From the NCBI RefSeq assembly GCF_014648055.1, contig NZ_BMQJ01000007.1:1046-65045 (forward strand): a stretch of 64,000 nt of DNA, given 5' to 3'. Each line of letters opens with the position of its first letter. Within the stretch, counting starts at the first letter, position 1. The notes under the pieces are model-generated. The model saw only the letters and a list, made by a program, of their open reading frames with translations. It ran no database searches and was not told where the DNA came from. The stretch is from Streptosporangium pseudovulgare (GTDB lineage: Bacteria; Actinomycetota; Actinomycetes; Streptosporangiales; Streptosporangiaceae). Shown one piece after another: positions 44,598-53,424 of the stretch. The position numbers and the translations under genes were made by a program.

Positions 44598-45707
44598 TCA
44601 ACCCCGCGGCCCCCGCGCCTGCTCGTAGCAGCGGTCGAAGCCCTCCAGCACGGCCGGCCAGGAGCTGCGGACCGGCTCGGTCGCGCGGTTGTGCGCCGTG
44701 ATCGCCTCGCGCAGCTCGCGGTCGCGCACCAGCCTGGCCACCGCCGCGACCAGGCCGTCGAAGCTCTTGCCCAGCAGCCCCTCCTTGCCGGGCCGCACGA
44801 AGTCGGCCACCCCGCTCTGCGCCCGCGCGACCACCGGTACGCCCGCCGCCCTGGCCTCCAGCGCCGCCAGCCCGAACGACTCGCGGGGCGCCGGGGCGAC
44901 GAACACGTCCGCGGTGGTGAGCAGCTCGCGGATCCGGTCGCGGTCGTAGCGGCCGGGCAGCGACACCCACCCGGTCATGCCGTTGGACCGCAGGTAACGC
45001 TCCATCTGGGCGCGCGCCGGGCCGTCCCCGACGATCGTGGCCCGCATCGGCGTGTCCCCGGGGACCTGCGCCCTGGCCTCCTTCAGCAGCCGCAGCAGCC
45101 GGACCGGCTGCTTGCGGGGCGCCAGCCGCCCCACCGCGACGACGTGCACCGGCTCGCCGCCGGGCACGCGCCGGGCCGGGCCGGTGGCGCGCCAGCCGGA
45201 GACGTCCAGGCCGTTGGAGACGACGTGCACCGGGACGCCCCGGCCGGCCACCGCGCGGATCGGCCGGGCCGCCGCCTCGCTCACCGTGGTGCCCACCAGC
45301 CCCCAGCGGTGCCACTCGAACGCCAGCCGCAGGCCGGTGTAGACGGCGCGGGTGACCGGGTCCCACATGCTGTGCACGGTCACCACGGTGGGCAGCCCCA
45401 GACGGACGGCCGCGCGGACGCCCATCCAGGCGAACGGCGAGACCGCGCCGGTGTGCACGTGGACCACGTCGGGCCGCCGGGCCCTCATCAGCCGCAGCAG
45501 GTGCCCCACTCCGAACGGGTGGACCGGCAGGTCGAAGGGCAGCCTCGCGACGATCCGGTGCACCCCCGGCAGGGGGTCGCCCGGCGTGGCGGTCGCCACC
45601 TCGACGTCGTGGCCCGCCTCGCGCTGCGACCGGATCAGATCGGCGACCTGGACCTCGATCCCGCCCAGGCGCGGCAGGTAACAATCGCTGACGTGGAGGA
45701 TCCTCAC
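44598..45707 (-). CDS. Family 4 glycosyltransferase
   Basis: A 369-residue GT-B retaining glycosyltransferase. The N-terminal acceptor domain reads MRILHVSDCYLPRLGGIEVQ and RPDVVHVHTGAVSPFAWMG. The C-terminal donor domain has VVAVGRLAPRKQPVRLLRLL and the EX7E-type motif PAPRESFGLAALEARAAGVP. Such enzymes (GT4, as in MshA/PimA) use a nucleotide sugar. Acceptor not known. It is divergent from a PIG-L deacetylase, an arrangement seen for glycosylation-then-deacetylation pathways. Confidence 0.93.
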   Translation of the reverse strand: MRILHVSDCYLPRLGGIEVQVADLIRSQREAGHDVEVATATPGDPLPGVHRIVARLPFDLPVHPFGVGHLLRLMRARRPDVVHVHTGAVSPFAWMGVRAAVRLGLPTVVTVHSMWDPVTRAVYTGLRLAFEWHRWGLVGTTVSEAAARPIRAVAGRGVPVHVVSNGLDVSGWRATGPARRVPGGEPVHVVAVGRLAPRKQPVRLLRLLKEARAQVPGDTPMRATIVGDGPARAQMERYLRSNGMTGWVSLPGRYDRDRIRELLTTADVFVAPAPRESFGLAALEARAAGVPVVARAQSGVADFVRPGKEGLLGKSFDGLVAAVARLVRDRELREAITAHNRATEPVRSSWPAVLEGFDRCYEQARGPRG

Positions 45708-45793
45708 CGTGCCAGCGTATCCCCGCGTGAGATCATGCCTGCGTGCCCGTCTGGGGAGGGCCCCATGAGCGGGAGACGGACCGCGCGAACGGA

Positions 45794-46615
45794 GTGAGGG
45801 CGATCAAGACCGTCAGGACAGCCGTGTTCTTCCATGCCCATCCCGATGACGAGGCCCTGCTGACCGCGGGGACCATGGCCATGCTCGCGGCCGAGGGGCA
45901 CCGGGTGGTCCTCGTGGTGGCGACCTCCGGCGAGCGGGGCCAGGCCGACCTGGAGCCGGGCGAGGCGCTGGGCGCGGCGCGGGTCGCGGAGCTGTACAGG
46001 TCGGCGGCGGCGCTGGGCTGCGCCCGCGTGGTGAACCTCGGGTACGGCGACTCCGGGCTGGCGCCCGGCGGCGGGATCGCCGACGACCGCCCGGACAACG
46101 CGTTCATCGACGCCGACACCGAGGAGGCCGCCCGGCGGCTCGCGGCGATCCTCGCCGAGGAGGACGCCCACCTGCTGACGACCTACGACCCGGCCGGGGG
46201 CTACGGCCACCCCGACCACGTCCAGGTGCACCGGGTCGGCGCCCGGGCCGCGGAGATCGCCGGCACCCCGATCGTGCTGGAGGCCACGGTCAACCGCGAC
46301 CCGCTGCTCCGGGGCATCCGCCTGATCAGCCGCTTCTACCCGCAGCTCGACATCCGCGCCTTCGAGAGCGCCTACTCCCCCGGCGAGGCGATCACCCACC
46401 GGGTGGCCGTGCGGCGCTTCGCCCGCCAGAAGCGGGCCAGCATGGCCGCCCACGCCTCCCAGGCCACCGGGGCCGACACCCGCACGCTGGGCGTGATGCT
46501 CAAGGTCCCCCGCCCCCTCTATCGCCTCATCTTCGGCACCGAGTGGTACGTTCAGCGCGGCCTGCCGCCGGGCACGAAGTTGAGGCACCCCTTCGAAGTT
46601 CCTTCGAAAGGATGA
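45794..46615 (+). CDS. PIG-L/LmbE-family deacetylase
   Basis: A 273-residue zinc-dependent N-deacetylase. The first metal motif is VFFHAHPDDEALLTAG and the last is GGYGHPDHVQVHRVG, both characteristic. It removes an N-acetyl group from a glucosaminyl-type substrate (as in MshB, BshB, LmbE). The start is ambiguous: GTG at 45794 is favoured because the domain begins within ten residues, while a GTG at 45743 would add MPVWGGPHERETDRANG without a ribosome-binding site. Divergent from GT4 and 34 bp upstream of the membrane protein gene, so probably one operon with it. Confidence 0.92.
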   Translation: MRAIKTVRTAVFFHAHPDDEALLTAGTMAMLAAEGHRVVLVVATSGERGQADLEPGEALGAARVAELYRSAAALGCARVVNLGYGDSGLAPGGGIADDRPDNAFIDADTEEAARRLAAILAEEDAHLLTTYDPAGGYGHPDHVQVHRVGARAAEIAGTPIVLEATVNRDPLLRGIRLISRFYPQLDIRAFESAYSPGEAITHRVAVRRFARQKRASMAAHASQATGADTRTLGVMLKVPRPLYRLIFGTEWYVQRGLPPGTKLRHPFEVPSKG

Positions 46616-46649
46616 GCCCCGGACCGGCAGACTGGTTCATGGGGGTGTG

Positions 46650-47711
46650 ATGAAGAACAAGTGGGTCCAGATCGGATTGTCGGCGGTGTCGCTGGCACTG
46701 GCCGCCACGCTGGTGCTCTTCCTGCCGGAGATCCTGCAGGCGATGACCGGTGAGCACGTCTCCTGGTCGACGATCGGCGCCCAGTTCGCCAAGCTGAGCT
46801 GGCAGACGGTCGCGTTGATGACCGCCGTCTGGCTGGCGAGCCTCCTGGCCTACACGTTCGTGCTGACCGCCTCCCTGCCGAAGCTGACCCACCTTCAGGC
46901 GCTGACGCTCAACGCGGGCGGCAGCGCGGTGAGCAACCTGCTGCCGTTCGGCGGCGCCGCCGGGGTCGCGATGACCCTCGCGATGACCAAGGGCTGGGGC
47001 TTCCCACTCCGGGCCGTCGTGGTCTCCACCCTGGTCAGCGGCATCTGGAACACCCTCTTCCGGTTCATCCTGCCCGCCGTGGGCATCGTGGCGCTGCTGT
47101 TCAGCGGCCACGACCTCAACCCCGCCGTGACCGGCGCGGCCTGGGCGGGCGTGCTGTCCATCCTCATCCTGGTCGCCGTGGTCACCGCCGCCCTCTACTG
47201 GGACCGCGCCGCGGCCCTGCTCGGCCGCGCCCTCGACGCCCTGGCCCGGCTGCTCCCGTCGGGGATCCGGCCCGACCGGCACGGGCCGTCGCAGGCGCTG
47301 GAGAAGCTGCGCGCCGACACCTCCGAGATCGTCCGGCGCCGCTGGTCCGGGCTGACGCTGGGCATGATCTTCTTCCTCGGGCTGCAGTGGCTGATCCTGG
47401 TCTGCTGCCTGCAGGCGACCGGCGCCTACACCGGGCTGGCCCAGTCGGTCGCCGCGTTCGCCCTGTCCAGGGTGCTGACCACCGCCCTGGTGACCCCGAG
47501 CGGGGCCGGGATCATGGAGGCCGGCACCGTCGGCGCACTGGTCTTCTTCGGCGCCCCGGTCGATTCGGCGACCGCCGCCGCCCTGCTCTTCGGGTTCTGG
47601 ACCTACACTGTCGAAATCCCCTTCGGCGGCCTGGCGCTCGGCGCGTGGGCGCTCCTGCGCCGGCGTGAGAACGCCGCCCCGGCCCGCGAGGAGGAGCCGG
47701 TCCGCCGTTAG
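46650..47711 (+). CDS. LPG-synthase-type membrane protein (UPF0104/AglD family)
   Basis: A 353-residue integral membrane protein of the lysylphosphatidylglycerol synthase transmembrane family, with about eight helices (GLSAVSLALAATLVLFLPEI first). The motif NAGGSAVSNLLPFGGAAGVA and the late TTALVTPSGAGIMEAG are typical. These proteins lack the cytosolic aminoacyl-transferase domain and are thought to translocate or modify lipids. GTG at 46647 or ATG at 46650. 34 bp after the deacetylase gene and 39 bp before the SARP gene, giving a possible operon for a surface glycolipid. Confidence 0.9.
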   Translation: MKNKWVQIGLSAVSLALAATLVLFLPEILQAMTGEHVSWSTIGAQFAKLSWQTVALMTAVWLASLLAYTFVLTASLPKLTHLQALTLNAGGSAVSNLLPFGGAAGVAMTLAMTKGWGFPLRAVVVSTLVSGIWNTLFRFILPAVGIVALLFSGHDLNPAVTGAAWAGVLSILILVAVVTAALYWDRAAALLGRALDALARLLPSGIRPDRHGPSQALEKLRADTSEIVRRRWSGLTLGMIFFLGLQWLILVCCLQATGAYTGLAQSVAAFALSRVLTTALVTPSGAGIMEAGTVGALVFFGAPVDSATAAALLFGFWTYTVEIPFGGLALGAWALLRRRENAAPAREEEPVRR

Positions 47712-47750
47712 GAGAAAAGACCTTGTGCGCGATTCGAAGGCACGCATAGC

Positions 47751-50700
47751 GTGGCGCCTGACATGGTGGCGTTCCGGGTTCTCGGGCCGGTCGAGGCGCA
47801 TTCGGATGATGACGAGCTCGACCTCGGCGGGCTGCGCCAGCGCGCCGTCCTCGCCCGGCTGCTCGTGGCGCGCGGGCAGGTCGTCCCGGTCGACTCGCTG
47901 CTGTACGACCTGTGGGACGACGACGGCGCCCGCGGCGCCCAGGCCAACCTCCAGGTGTACGTCTCCAGGCTGCGGCGGGTCCTGGAGCCCGGCCGCCCGC
48001 GCGGGGGCCCCAACCGGCTGCTGGTGACCGTCGCCTCGGGATACGCCCTGCGGGCCGGCCCCGACCAGGTGGACGCCCTGCGGTTCGAGGCACTGGTCCG
48101 CACCGCCGGGGAGCAGTTGGAGGGCGACGACCCCGTCTCGGCCCGGGCCCGCCTCTCGAAGGCGCTGGGGCTGTGGCGCGGCACTCCTTACTCCGACTTC
48201 GCCGACCAGCCGTGGGCCGAGGCCGAGGTCAACCGGCTGGCCGAGCTGCGCCTGGTGGCGCTGGAACGGCACGCCGACAGCGGCCTGCGCCTGGGCATGC
48301 CCGCCGAGTCGGTGCCCGACCTGGAGGCGCTGACCGCGCTGCATCCGCTGCGCGAGGAGGGCTGGCGGCTGCTGGCCCTGGGCCTGTACCGCTGCGGGCG
48401 GCAGGGCGACGCGCTCGCCGCGCTGCGCCGGGCCCGCACGATCCTCGCCGACGAGCTGGGCATCGACCCCGGCCCGGCGCTGCGCAAGCTGGAGTCCGAC
48501 ATCCTCGCCCAGGACCCCGGGCTGGAGCTGGCCGTACCGGTCACCCGGCAGCGCGTCGCGGCCCCGGCCGACACCTGGCCGCCCAGGCCCGCGGCGGGCG
48601 CGGCCGGTACGGCGGGCGCGGTGGAGCCGCCGCCGCTGGAGACCGAGCCGTTCGTCGGCCGGGACGCCGAGCTGGGCCGACTGACCGCGGCCGCCGCCCG
48701 GACCGCCCGCTTCACCGTCTCGCTGGTCGGCGGCGACGCGGGCGCGGGCAAGACCACGCTGGTCCGCCGGCTGGCCGCGCGGCTCGCCGCCGACGGCTGG
48801 GTCGCCGCCTCCGGCGCGTGCCCCGACAGCAGCGCCACCCCGCCGGGCTGGGCGTGGGTGGAGATCCTGCGGACACTGGTGGACGCGGCCGGCCCCGGCG
48901 AGTACGCCCATCTGCTCGCCCCGCTGCTGGACGACACGGCCCCCGAGCCGGACGACGACCAGGCGTCCGGGGGTTTCCGGCTGCACCGGGCGGTGGGCGG
49001 CTACATCGCCGCCGCCGCCCGCGCGACGCCGATCCTGCTGACGCTGGAAGACCTTCACTGGGCCGACGACCAGACCCTGGCGCTTCTGCGCGCGCTGCCG
49101 AGCCTGCTGTCCACCAGCCGCGTGCTGCTGGTGGTGACCTGCCGCGACAGCGAGCTGAGCGACCAGCAGGCCGACGTGCTGGCCGCGCTGGCCCGGCTTG
49201 GACCGGTCCGGGTCGGCCTGGACGGTCTCGACGCCGAGGCCGTCGCCGAGCTGGTCCGGGCGACCTGCGTGCGCGAGGTCGACGAGGACGCGGTCGGCAC
49301 CATCGCCGAGCGGACCGGCGGCAACCCCTTCTTCGTCCGGGAGACCGTCCGCCTGCTCGACGCCGAGGCGACGCGCGACCGCGCGACGGCCGCCGAGGTG
49401 CTCTCCGGCGTGCCGTCCGGGGTGCGCGACGTGCTGCGGCGGCGGATCTCCCGGCTGCCCGCCACGGCCCAGCAGATCCTGCTGCAGGCCGCGGTGATCG
49501 GCCGCGACGTCGACGTCGACGTGCTGGTGGACGTCGCGGGCGACGAGGACGCCGTGGTGGACGCGGTGGAGGCGGCGCTGCTGGCCGGGCTGGTCACCGA
49601 GCCGGGGCCCGGCCTGCTGCGGTTCGACCACGACCTGGTCCGCGACACGATCTACTCCGACGCCTCCCGGCTGCGCCGTTCCCGGCTGCACGCCGCGGTG
49701 GCCGCGGTGATCGAGCGCAGGAACCCCGGTGACGTGGCGGCGCTGGCCCACCACTACGACGCGGCGGGCACCGTCGAGACGGCGGGCAAGGCGGTCCACT
49801 ACGCCCGGCTCGCCGCCGCGCAGGCCGAGCGCCGCTTCGCCCACCGCGAGGCCGCCACGCTGTGGGAGCGGGCCGTGGCCGCCTTCGACCGTTCCGGCGC
49901 GGCCCACACCCCCGAGACCACCCGCGAGCGGCTGCTGCTCACCCTGAATCTCATCAAGGCGCTGGCGTTGTGCGGGGACATGGCGGCGGCCCGCAGGCGG
50001 CGGCGCGAGGCGATGGACGCGGCCCGGCCGCTGGGCGACCTGGAGCTCACCGCCCGGGTGGCGGCCTCGCTGGCCGTACCGCACAAGGGCATGGCCCGCG
50101 ACTTCACCCGCACCGCGTGGGAGATCGTCGACGTCGCCGAGCAGGCGCTGGTGGAGCTGCCGGCCGCCGAGCAGTCGCTGCGGGCGAGCCTGCTGGCCAC
50201 GCTCGCGCTGGAGCTGGAGGGCTCGGCCACGCCGCGCGGCGAGCAGGCGTCGCTGGAGGCCGAGGAGCTGGCCCGGCGGACCGGCGACCCGGCGCTGCTG
50301 GCGACCGCGCTGAGCGGGCGGCTGCGCCAGTCCTACGGCATCACCCCGGTCGGCGAGCGCGAGGTCATCGGCCGGGAACTGCTGGAGGTCGGCGAGGCGA
50401 GCGGGCAGGTCTCGGTCCAGGCCCTGGCCCACCTGGTGCTGATGGAGTGCGCCGCCGCGCAGGGCGCGTTCGCCGAGGCCGACGCGCACGTCGCCGCCGC
50501 CGAGCGGCTGGCCAGGCGGTACGGCCTGCCCGCCCCGGCCGCCGTGGGCGCCTGGTACGCCGGGCAGCGCCTGATGATCGCCGGTGACTTCGCGGGCGCG
50601 GAGCGCGCCTACCGCGACGCGGCGCGGCTGACCGCGCGGGCCGGGATGCTGGAGGGCCGTCAGGACCTGCCGCTGATCACCGCGTTCTGCCTGCGCCTGG

Positions 50701-51149
50701 TGAACGGCCGGGCCGCCGAGATGGTGGAGTCCCTGGCCGAGGCCCACCAGCGCGGGGCCAAGTGGACCACCGACGCCTACGCGGTGGCGCTGGCCTCGGC
50801 CGGGCACCCCCTCGACGCCAGGGCGGTCATCGCGGTGAAGACGCCGGTGCGGCCCGACTTCCTCTACGAGCTGGCGATGATCTGGCGGGCGCTGGCGGGC
50901 ATGCTGCTGGACGACCGGGAGCGGATGACCGAGGCGTACGACACGCTCAAGCCGTTCTCCGAGCGGATCGCGGGGGCCGGCACCGGCGTGGTGGCGCTGT
51001 GGCCGGTGGCGCTGACGCTCGGCGATCTGGCGCTGCGGCTCGGTTTCACCGACGCGGTCCGGCCGCACTACGAGAAGGCGCTCGCGGTGGCGCGGCGGGT
51101 CGGGGTGACCCGCTGGATCGAGGCGGCGCAGCGGTCGCTCGGCGGCTGA
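47751..51149 (+). CDS. SARP-type transcriptional regulator with AAA ATPase and TPR domains
   Basis: A 1132-residue regulator of the AfsR/SARP superfamily. The N-terminal OmpR-like DNA-binding domain reads VAFRVLGPVEA and LLYDLWDDDGARGAQANLQV (residues 5-95). A BTAD dimerisation domain follows (about 100-250, DALAALRRARTILADELGID). Next is an ATPase with Walker A GGDAGAGKTTLVRR near residue 327 and Walker B-like PILLTLEDLHWADD. The C-terminal half is TPR-like helices. Such proteins activate secondary-metabolism clusters in response to signals. There is no C-terminal LuxR HTH. GTG at 47751 or ATG at 47763. No biosynthetic cluster adjoins, so the target is unknown. Confidence 0.92.
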   Translation: MAPDMVAFRVLGPVEAHSDDDELDLGGLRQRAVLARLLVARGQVVPVDSLLYDLWDDDGARGAQANLQVYVSRLRRVLEPGRPRGGPNRLLVTVASGYALRAGPDQVDALRFEALVRTAGEQLEGDDPVSARARLSKALGLWRGTPYSDFADQPWAEAEVNRLAELRLVALERHADSGLRLGMPAESVPDLEALTALHPLREEGWRLLALGLYRCGRQGDALAALRRARTILADELGIDPGPALRKLESDILAQDPGLELAVPVTRQRVAAPADTWPPRPAAGAAGTAGAVEPPPLETEPFVGRDAELGRLTAAAARTARFTVSLVGGDAGAGKTTLVRRLAARLAADGWVAASGACPDSSATPPGWAWVEILRTLVDAAGPGEYAHLLAPLLDDTAPEPDDDQASGGFRLHRAVGGYIAAAARATPILLTLEDLHWADDQTLALLRALPSLLSTSRVLLVVTCRDSELSDQQADVLAALARLGPVRVGLDGLDAEAVAELVRATCVREVDEDAVGTIAERTGGNPFFVRETVRLLDAEATRDRATAAEVLSGVPSGVRDVLRRRISRLPATAQQILLQAAVIGRDVDVDVLVDVAGDEDAVVDAVEAALLAGLVTEPGPGLLRFDHDLVRDTIYSDASRLRRSRLHAAVAAVIERRNPGDVAALAHHYDAAGTVETAGKAVHYARLAAAQAERRFAHREAATLWERAVAAFDRSGAAHTPETTRERLLLTLNLIKALALCGDMAAARRRRREAMDAARPLGDLELTARVAASLAVPHKGMARDFTRTAWEIVDVAEQALVELPAAEQSLRASLLATLALELEGSATPRGEQASLEAEELARRTGDPALLATALSGRLRQSYGITPVGEREVIGRELLEVGEASGQVSVQALAHLVLMECAAAQGAFAEADAHVAAAERLARRYGLPAPAAVGAWYAGQRLMIAGDFAGAERAYRDAARLTARAGMLEGRQDLPLITAFCLRLVNGRAAEMVESLAEAHQRGAKWTTDAYAVALASAGHPLDARAVIAVKTPVRPDFLYELAMIWRALAGMLLDDRERMTEAYDTLKPFSERIAGAGTGVVALWPVALTLGDLALRLGFTDAVRPHYEKALAVARRVGVTRWIEAAQRSLGG

Positions 51150-51462
51150 CCCGGCAGATCCGCTCCGGACGCCCGTCCGCGGTGACGGCCACCGCGCCCG
51201 GCGTGGAACCGGAGTGGCGGGCCGCCGCACCGGGGCCGGAGCCGGCGTGACGGGCCGCCGCGTCCGGAACGGAACCGGAGTGGCGGGCCGCCGCGCCCGG
51301 GACGGAGCCGGAGTGGCGGGCCGCCGCGCCCGGGACGGAGCCGGCGTGCTCCACGGTCGTGCCCGCGTATGCCCCGGCGAAGGCGAGGCTCGCCACCAGC
51401 AGTCTCGTGACGCTCGCGGTTCCGCTCGCCAGCACCGTGACCCATCCGCTCCGCGGACCCAT
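51046..51462 (-). CDS. Possible secreted repeat protein (five 11-residue repeats)
   Basis: An antisense reading frame of 138 codons with a believable signal peptide (VTRLLVASLAFAGAYAGTT) followed by five 11-residue repeats of HSGSVPGAAAR, encoded by 33-bp repeats at about 51203-51350. It ends in Arg/Pro/Ser-rich sequence overlapping the SARP 3' end by 104 bp. AAGGTG lies upstream of the ATG at reasonable spacing. The C-terminal part looks like a shadow frame, so the repeats may simply be expanded non-coding DNA. Translation is doubtful. Confidence 0.3.
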   Translation of the reverse strand: MGPRSGWVTVLASGTASVTRLLVASLAFAGAYAGTTVEHAGSVPGAAARHSGSVPGAAARHSGSVPDAAARHAGSGPGAAARHSGSTPGAVAVTADGRPERICRVSRRATAAPPRSSGSPRPAAPPRAPSRSAAGPRR

Positions 51463-51518
51463 GACCGCACACCTTCCCCTCTTCGTGTCAGGTGTACGCC
51501 TCGACGGTTGATCTCTGC

Positions 51519-51571
51519 TTGACGCCCGCTTGCAGTGGGTCCGTAGTATCGAACAGGTAAGCCTGACCTAA
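51519..51571 (+). promoter_or_regulatory. Promoter overlapped by a DtxR/IdeR-type iron box
   Basis: TTGACG (51519-51524), 19 bases, TAGTAT (51544-51549). Directly downstream is ACAGGTAAGCCTGACCTAA (51553-51571). Its reverse complement TTAGGTCAGGCTTACCTGT matches the 19-bp IdeR/DtxR consensus TTAGGTTAGGCTAACCTAA at 15 of 19 positions. A repressor bound here would block the start of transcription, so the gene should be iron-repressed. Confidence 0.7.
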
Positions 51572-51625
51572 TATCCGACACATCCGGCATGTGCCGGCGA
51601 TTCAAGCGCGAGGCGGTGTTCACCG

Positions 51626-52168
51626 GTGCGATCTCCGGCGGCGGGCGTCCCCGACCCCACCTCCGCGGCGCTGTGGGGCCTGCCGCTGTGGCTGTGGGTC
51701 GTCCTCGGCGGCATCGGGCTGTTCGGGGTGTTCCAGGTCTACTACTGGGTGGGCCACCGTCTCGGCTCCCGGCTCTACGCCTCCCGGCTGGGCCGCAGGC
51801 TCGGCCAGGACAACATCCGCCGGGTGGAGAACGCCGTCCGGAGATGGGGGGCGCTCGCCGTCTACGGCTGCTTCTGGGTCCCCGGGCTGCGGCACACGCT
51901 GCCCTGGACCGCCGGGGTGCTGCGGATCTCCTACCCCTGGTACGTCGTGGCCAGCGCGCTCGGCTGCCTGACCTGGGTGCCGGTGACGTCCTTCGGCCTG
52001 TACTCGATGATCTGGGGCTGGCTCCGGCTGGCCGCGCGGTCGCCCGCGCTGGCGGCCGGGGTCGCGGTCGTGGTCGTCGCCGCCGTCGCCGTCCTCGTCC
52101 TGCGGCGCCGCCGTCGCCGTCGCCGCGAGGCCGAGCGGCGTCCCGAGGACACCCTGACCACCGCCTGA
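51626..52168 (+). CDS. VTT/DedA-like membrane protein
   Basis: A 180-residue membrane protein with two strong hydrophobic regions near the start (LPLWLWVVLGGIGLFGVFQV) and end. Between them is a VTT/SNARE-associated pattern: YYWVGHRLGSRLYASRLGRR, then WGALAVYGCFWVPGLRHTLP and AGVLRISYPWYVVASALG, which correspond to the DedA motifs (basic RLG, F-x-PGxR, AGxxRM). The tail is a run of Arg residues. DedA proteins are lipid scramblase-like and affect envelope homeostasis. It is shorter than typical. GTG at 51626. Expression is predicted to be iron-regulated. Confidence 0.75.
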   Translation: MRSPAAGVPDPTSAALWGLPLWLWVVLGGIGLFGVFQVYYWVGHRLGSRLYASRLGRRLGQDNIRRVENAVRRWGALAVYGCFWVPGLRHTLPWTAGVLRISYPWYVVASALGCLTWVPVTSFGLYSMIWGWLRLAARSPALAAGVAVVVVAAVAVLVLRRRRRRRREAERRPEDTLTTA

Positions 52169-52206
52169 GGCCGCCGCCCGGTCAGGGAGCCCCGCGGGAA
52201 AGGCCA

Positions 52207-52292
52207 CCGGGACCCCGCCGGGAGAACACCGGGACCCTGCGGGGAGAACGCCGGGGCCTGCCGGGAGAACGCCGGACCCCGTGGGGAGAACG
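52207..52292. repeat. Four tandem 21-22-bp repeats
   Basis: CCGGGACCCCGCCGGGAGAACA and three variants follow head to tail at 52207, 52229, 52251 and 52272, each ending GGGAGAAC. They lie in the 224-bp gap between the VTT gene and the carboxypeptidase gene. Confidence 0.8.
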
Positions 52293-52392
52293 CCGGGGGA
52301 CACCGGGCCCGCGGGAGGCCGCCGGGAAGACGTCTCACCCGGAAAACGGTCAAGGGTCGTGTGCCGGAGGCCGGTTCTGTCACCATGATCCC

Positions 52393-53424
52393 ATGCAGAT
52401 CGGGGGAATCCGCCTCGGCGCGTGCGCCGCCCTTGCCGCCCTTGCCGTCTTCGGCACCGGCCTGTCCGCGCCCGCCCACGCCCACCCGGCGCCCGCCGCC
52501 GCGCGGGCCGGCCACGCCGCGCCGGCGGTCACCGGCGTCCCCGGTACGGCGGGCTCCGCCGTACCGGCCCTGCCCACCGGGGCGGACGGGCTCGCGGGCG
52601 CGGCGGCCCGGCCGGTCGCCGGCCGCACCGCGCCGGCGGTCACCGGGAAGGCCGCCTACCTCTTCGACGCGGCCACCGGGACGGCCTACTTCGGCAAGCA
52701 GGCGGGCAGGCGGCTGCCGGTCGCCAGCCTGACCAAGGTCATGACCGCCTATGTCGTGCTGCGGCAGGCGAGCCTCGACACCGTCGTCAGGATCGACGCC
52801 TCGGACGTGCGGCACGCGCGGGCCAACGACGCGACCTCGGCGGGGCTGCGGGCCGGTGAGCGCCTGACCGTCAGGGACCTGCTCTACGGCGTGATGCTCC
52901 CCTCGGGGGCGGACGCCTCCCACGCCCTGGCCCGCGTCTACGGGCCGGGCGCCACCCGTTTCACGGCCAGGATGAACGCCGCCGCGCGCGCCCTCGGCCT
53001 GTCGCTGACCCGCTACGCCAACCCCGACGGACTGCCCGAGCCGGGCGGCGGCTACTCCACCGCCATCGACCAGGCCAAGCTGGCCCGGGTGGCGCTGAAC
53101 GACCCGGTGCTGCGGACCATCGCCTCCACCAGGCGCCACGTCGTGCGGGCGTCGAAGCTGCACCGGGCGCACACCTGGACCAACAGCAACAAACTGCTCG
53201 GCAAGACCCCTGGGGCGCTGGGCGTCAAGACCGGCTACACCCGGGCCGCCGGGTACTGCCTGTCGTTCGCCGCCGACCGCGACGGCCGCCTGCTGATCGG
53301 CGTCGTCCTGGGCGAGTCGAGCTCCGACCGGCGGTTCAGGAGCGCCGACCGGCTGCTGGACTGGGCGGCCGGGCAGGCCGCGGAGCCGCCGGACGTGGGC
53401 GCCGGGACCGTCCGGAACCTCTGA
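52393..53424 (+). CDS. D-alanyl-D-alanine carboxypeptidase (low-molecular-mass PBP)
   Basis: A 343-residue exported peptidoglycan carboxypeptidase of the S11 family. Signal peptide: residues 1-30 (ALAALAVFGTGLSAPAHA), then an Ala/Pro/Gly-rich stretch, then the catalytic domain. The SxxK motif is in PVASLTKVMTAY (nucleophile near residue 112). The KTG box is in GALGVKTGYTRAAG. The SxN motif position reads MLPSGADASHAL, with Ala for Asn. No membrane anchor is seen at the C-terminus. It trims pentapeptides and so controls crosslinking. The ATG at 52393 has a weak ribosome-binding site. Its stop is within a 46-bp tandem duplication. Confidence 0.92.
   Translation: MQIGGIRLGACAALAALAVFGTGLSAPAHAHPAPAAARAGHAAPAVTGVPGTAGSAVPALPTGADGLAGAAARPVAGRTAPAVTGKAAYLFDAATGTAYFGKQAGRRLPVASLTKVMTAYVVLRQASLDTVVRIDASDVRHARANDATSAGLRAGERLTVRDLLYGVMLPSGADASHALARVYGPGATRFTARMNAAARALGLSLTRYANPDGLPEPGGGYSTAIDQAKLARVALNDPVLRTIASTRRHVVRASKLHRAHTWTNSNKLLGKTPGALGVKTGYTRAAGYCLSFAADRDGRLLIGVVLGESSSDRRFRSADRLLDWAAGQAAEPPDVGAGTVRNL

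Noticed and set aside
46527..51623. A 1698-codon open frame on the minus strand covering the membrane protein and SARP genes.
   Set aside because: It is antisense to two clear genes, is composed of Arg/Gly/Gln/His-rich low-complexity sequence and has no domain. It is a GC-bias artefact.
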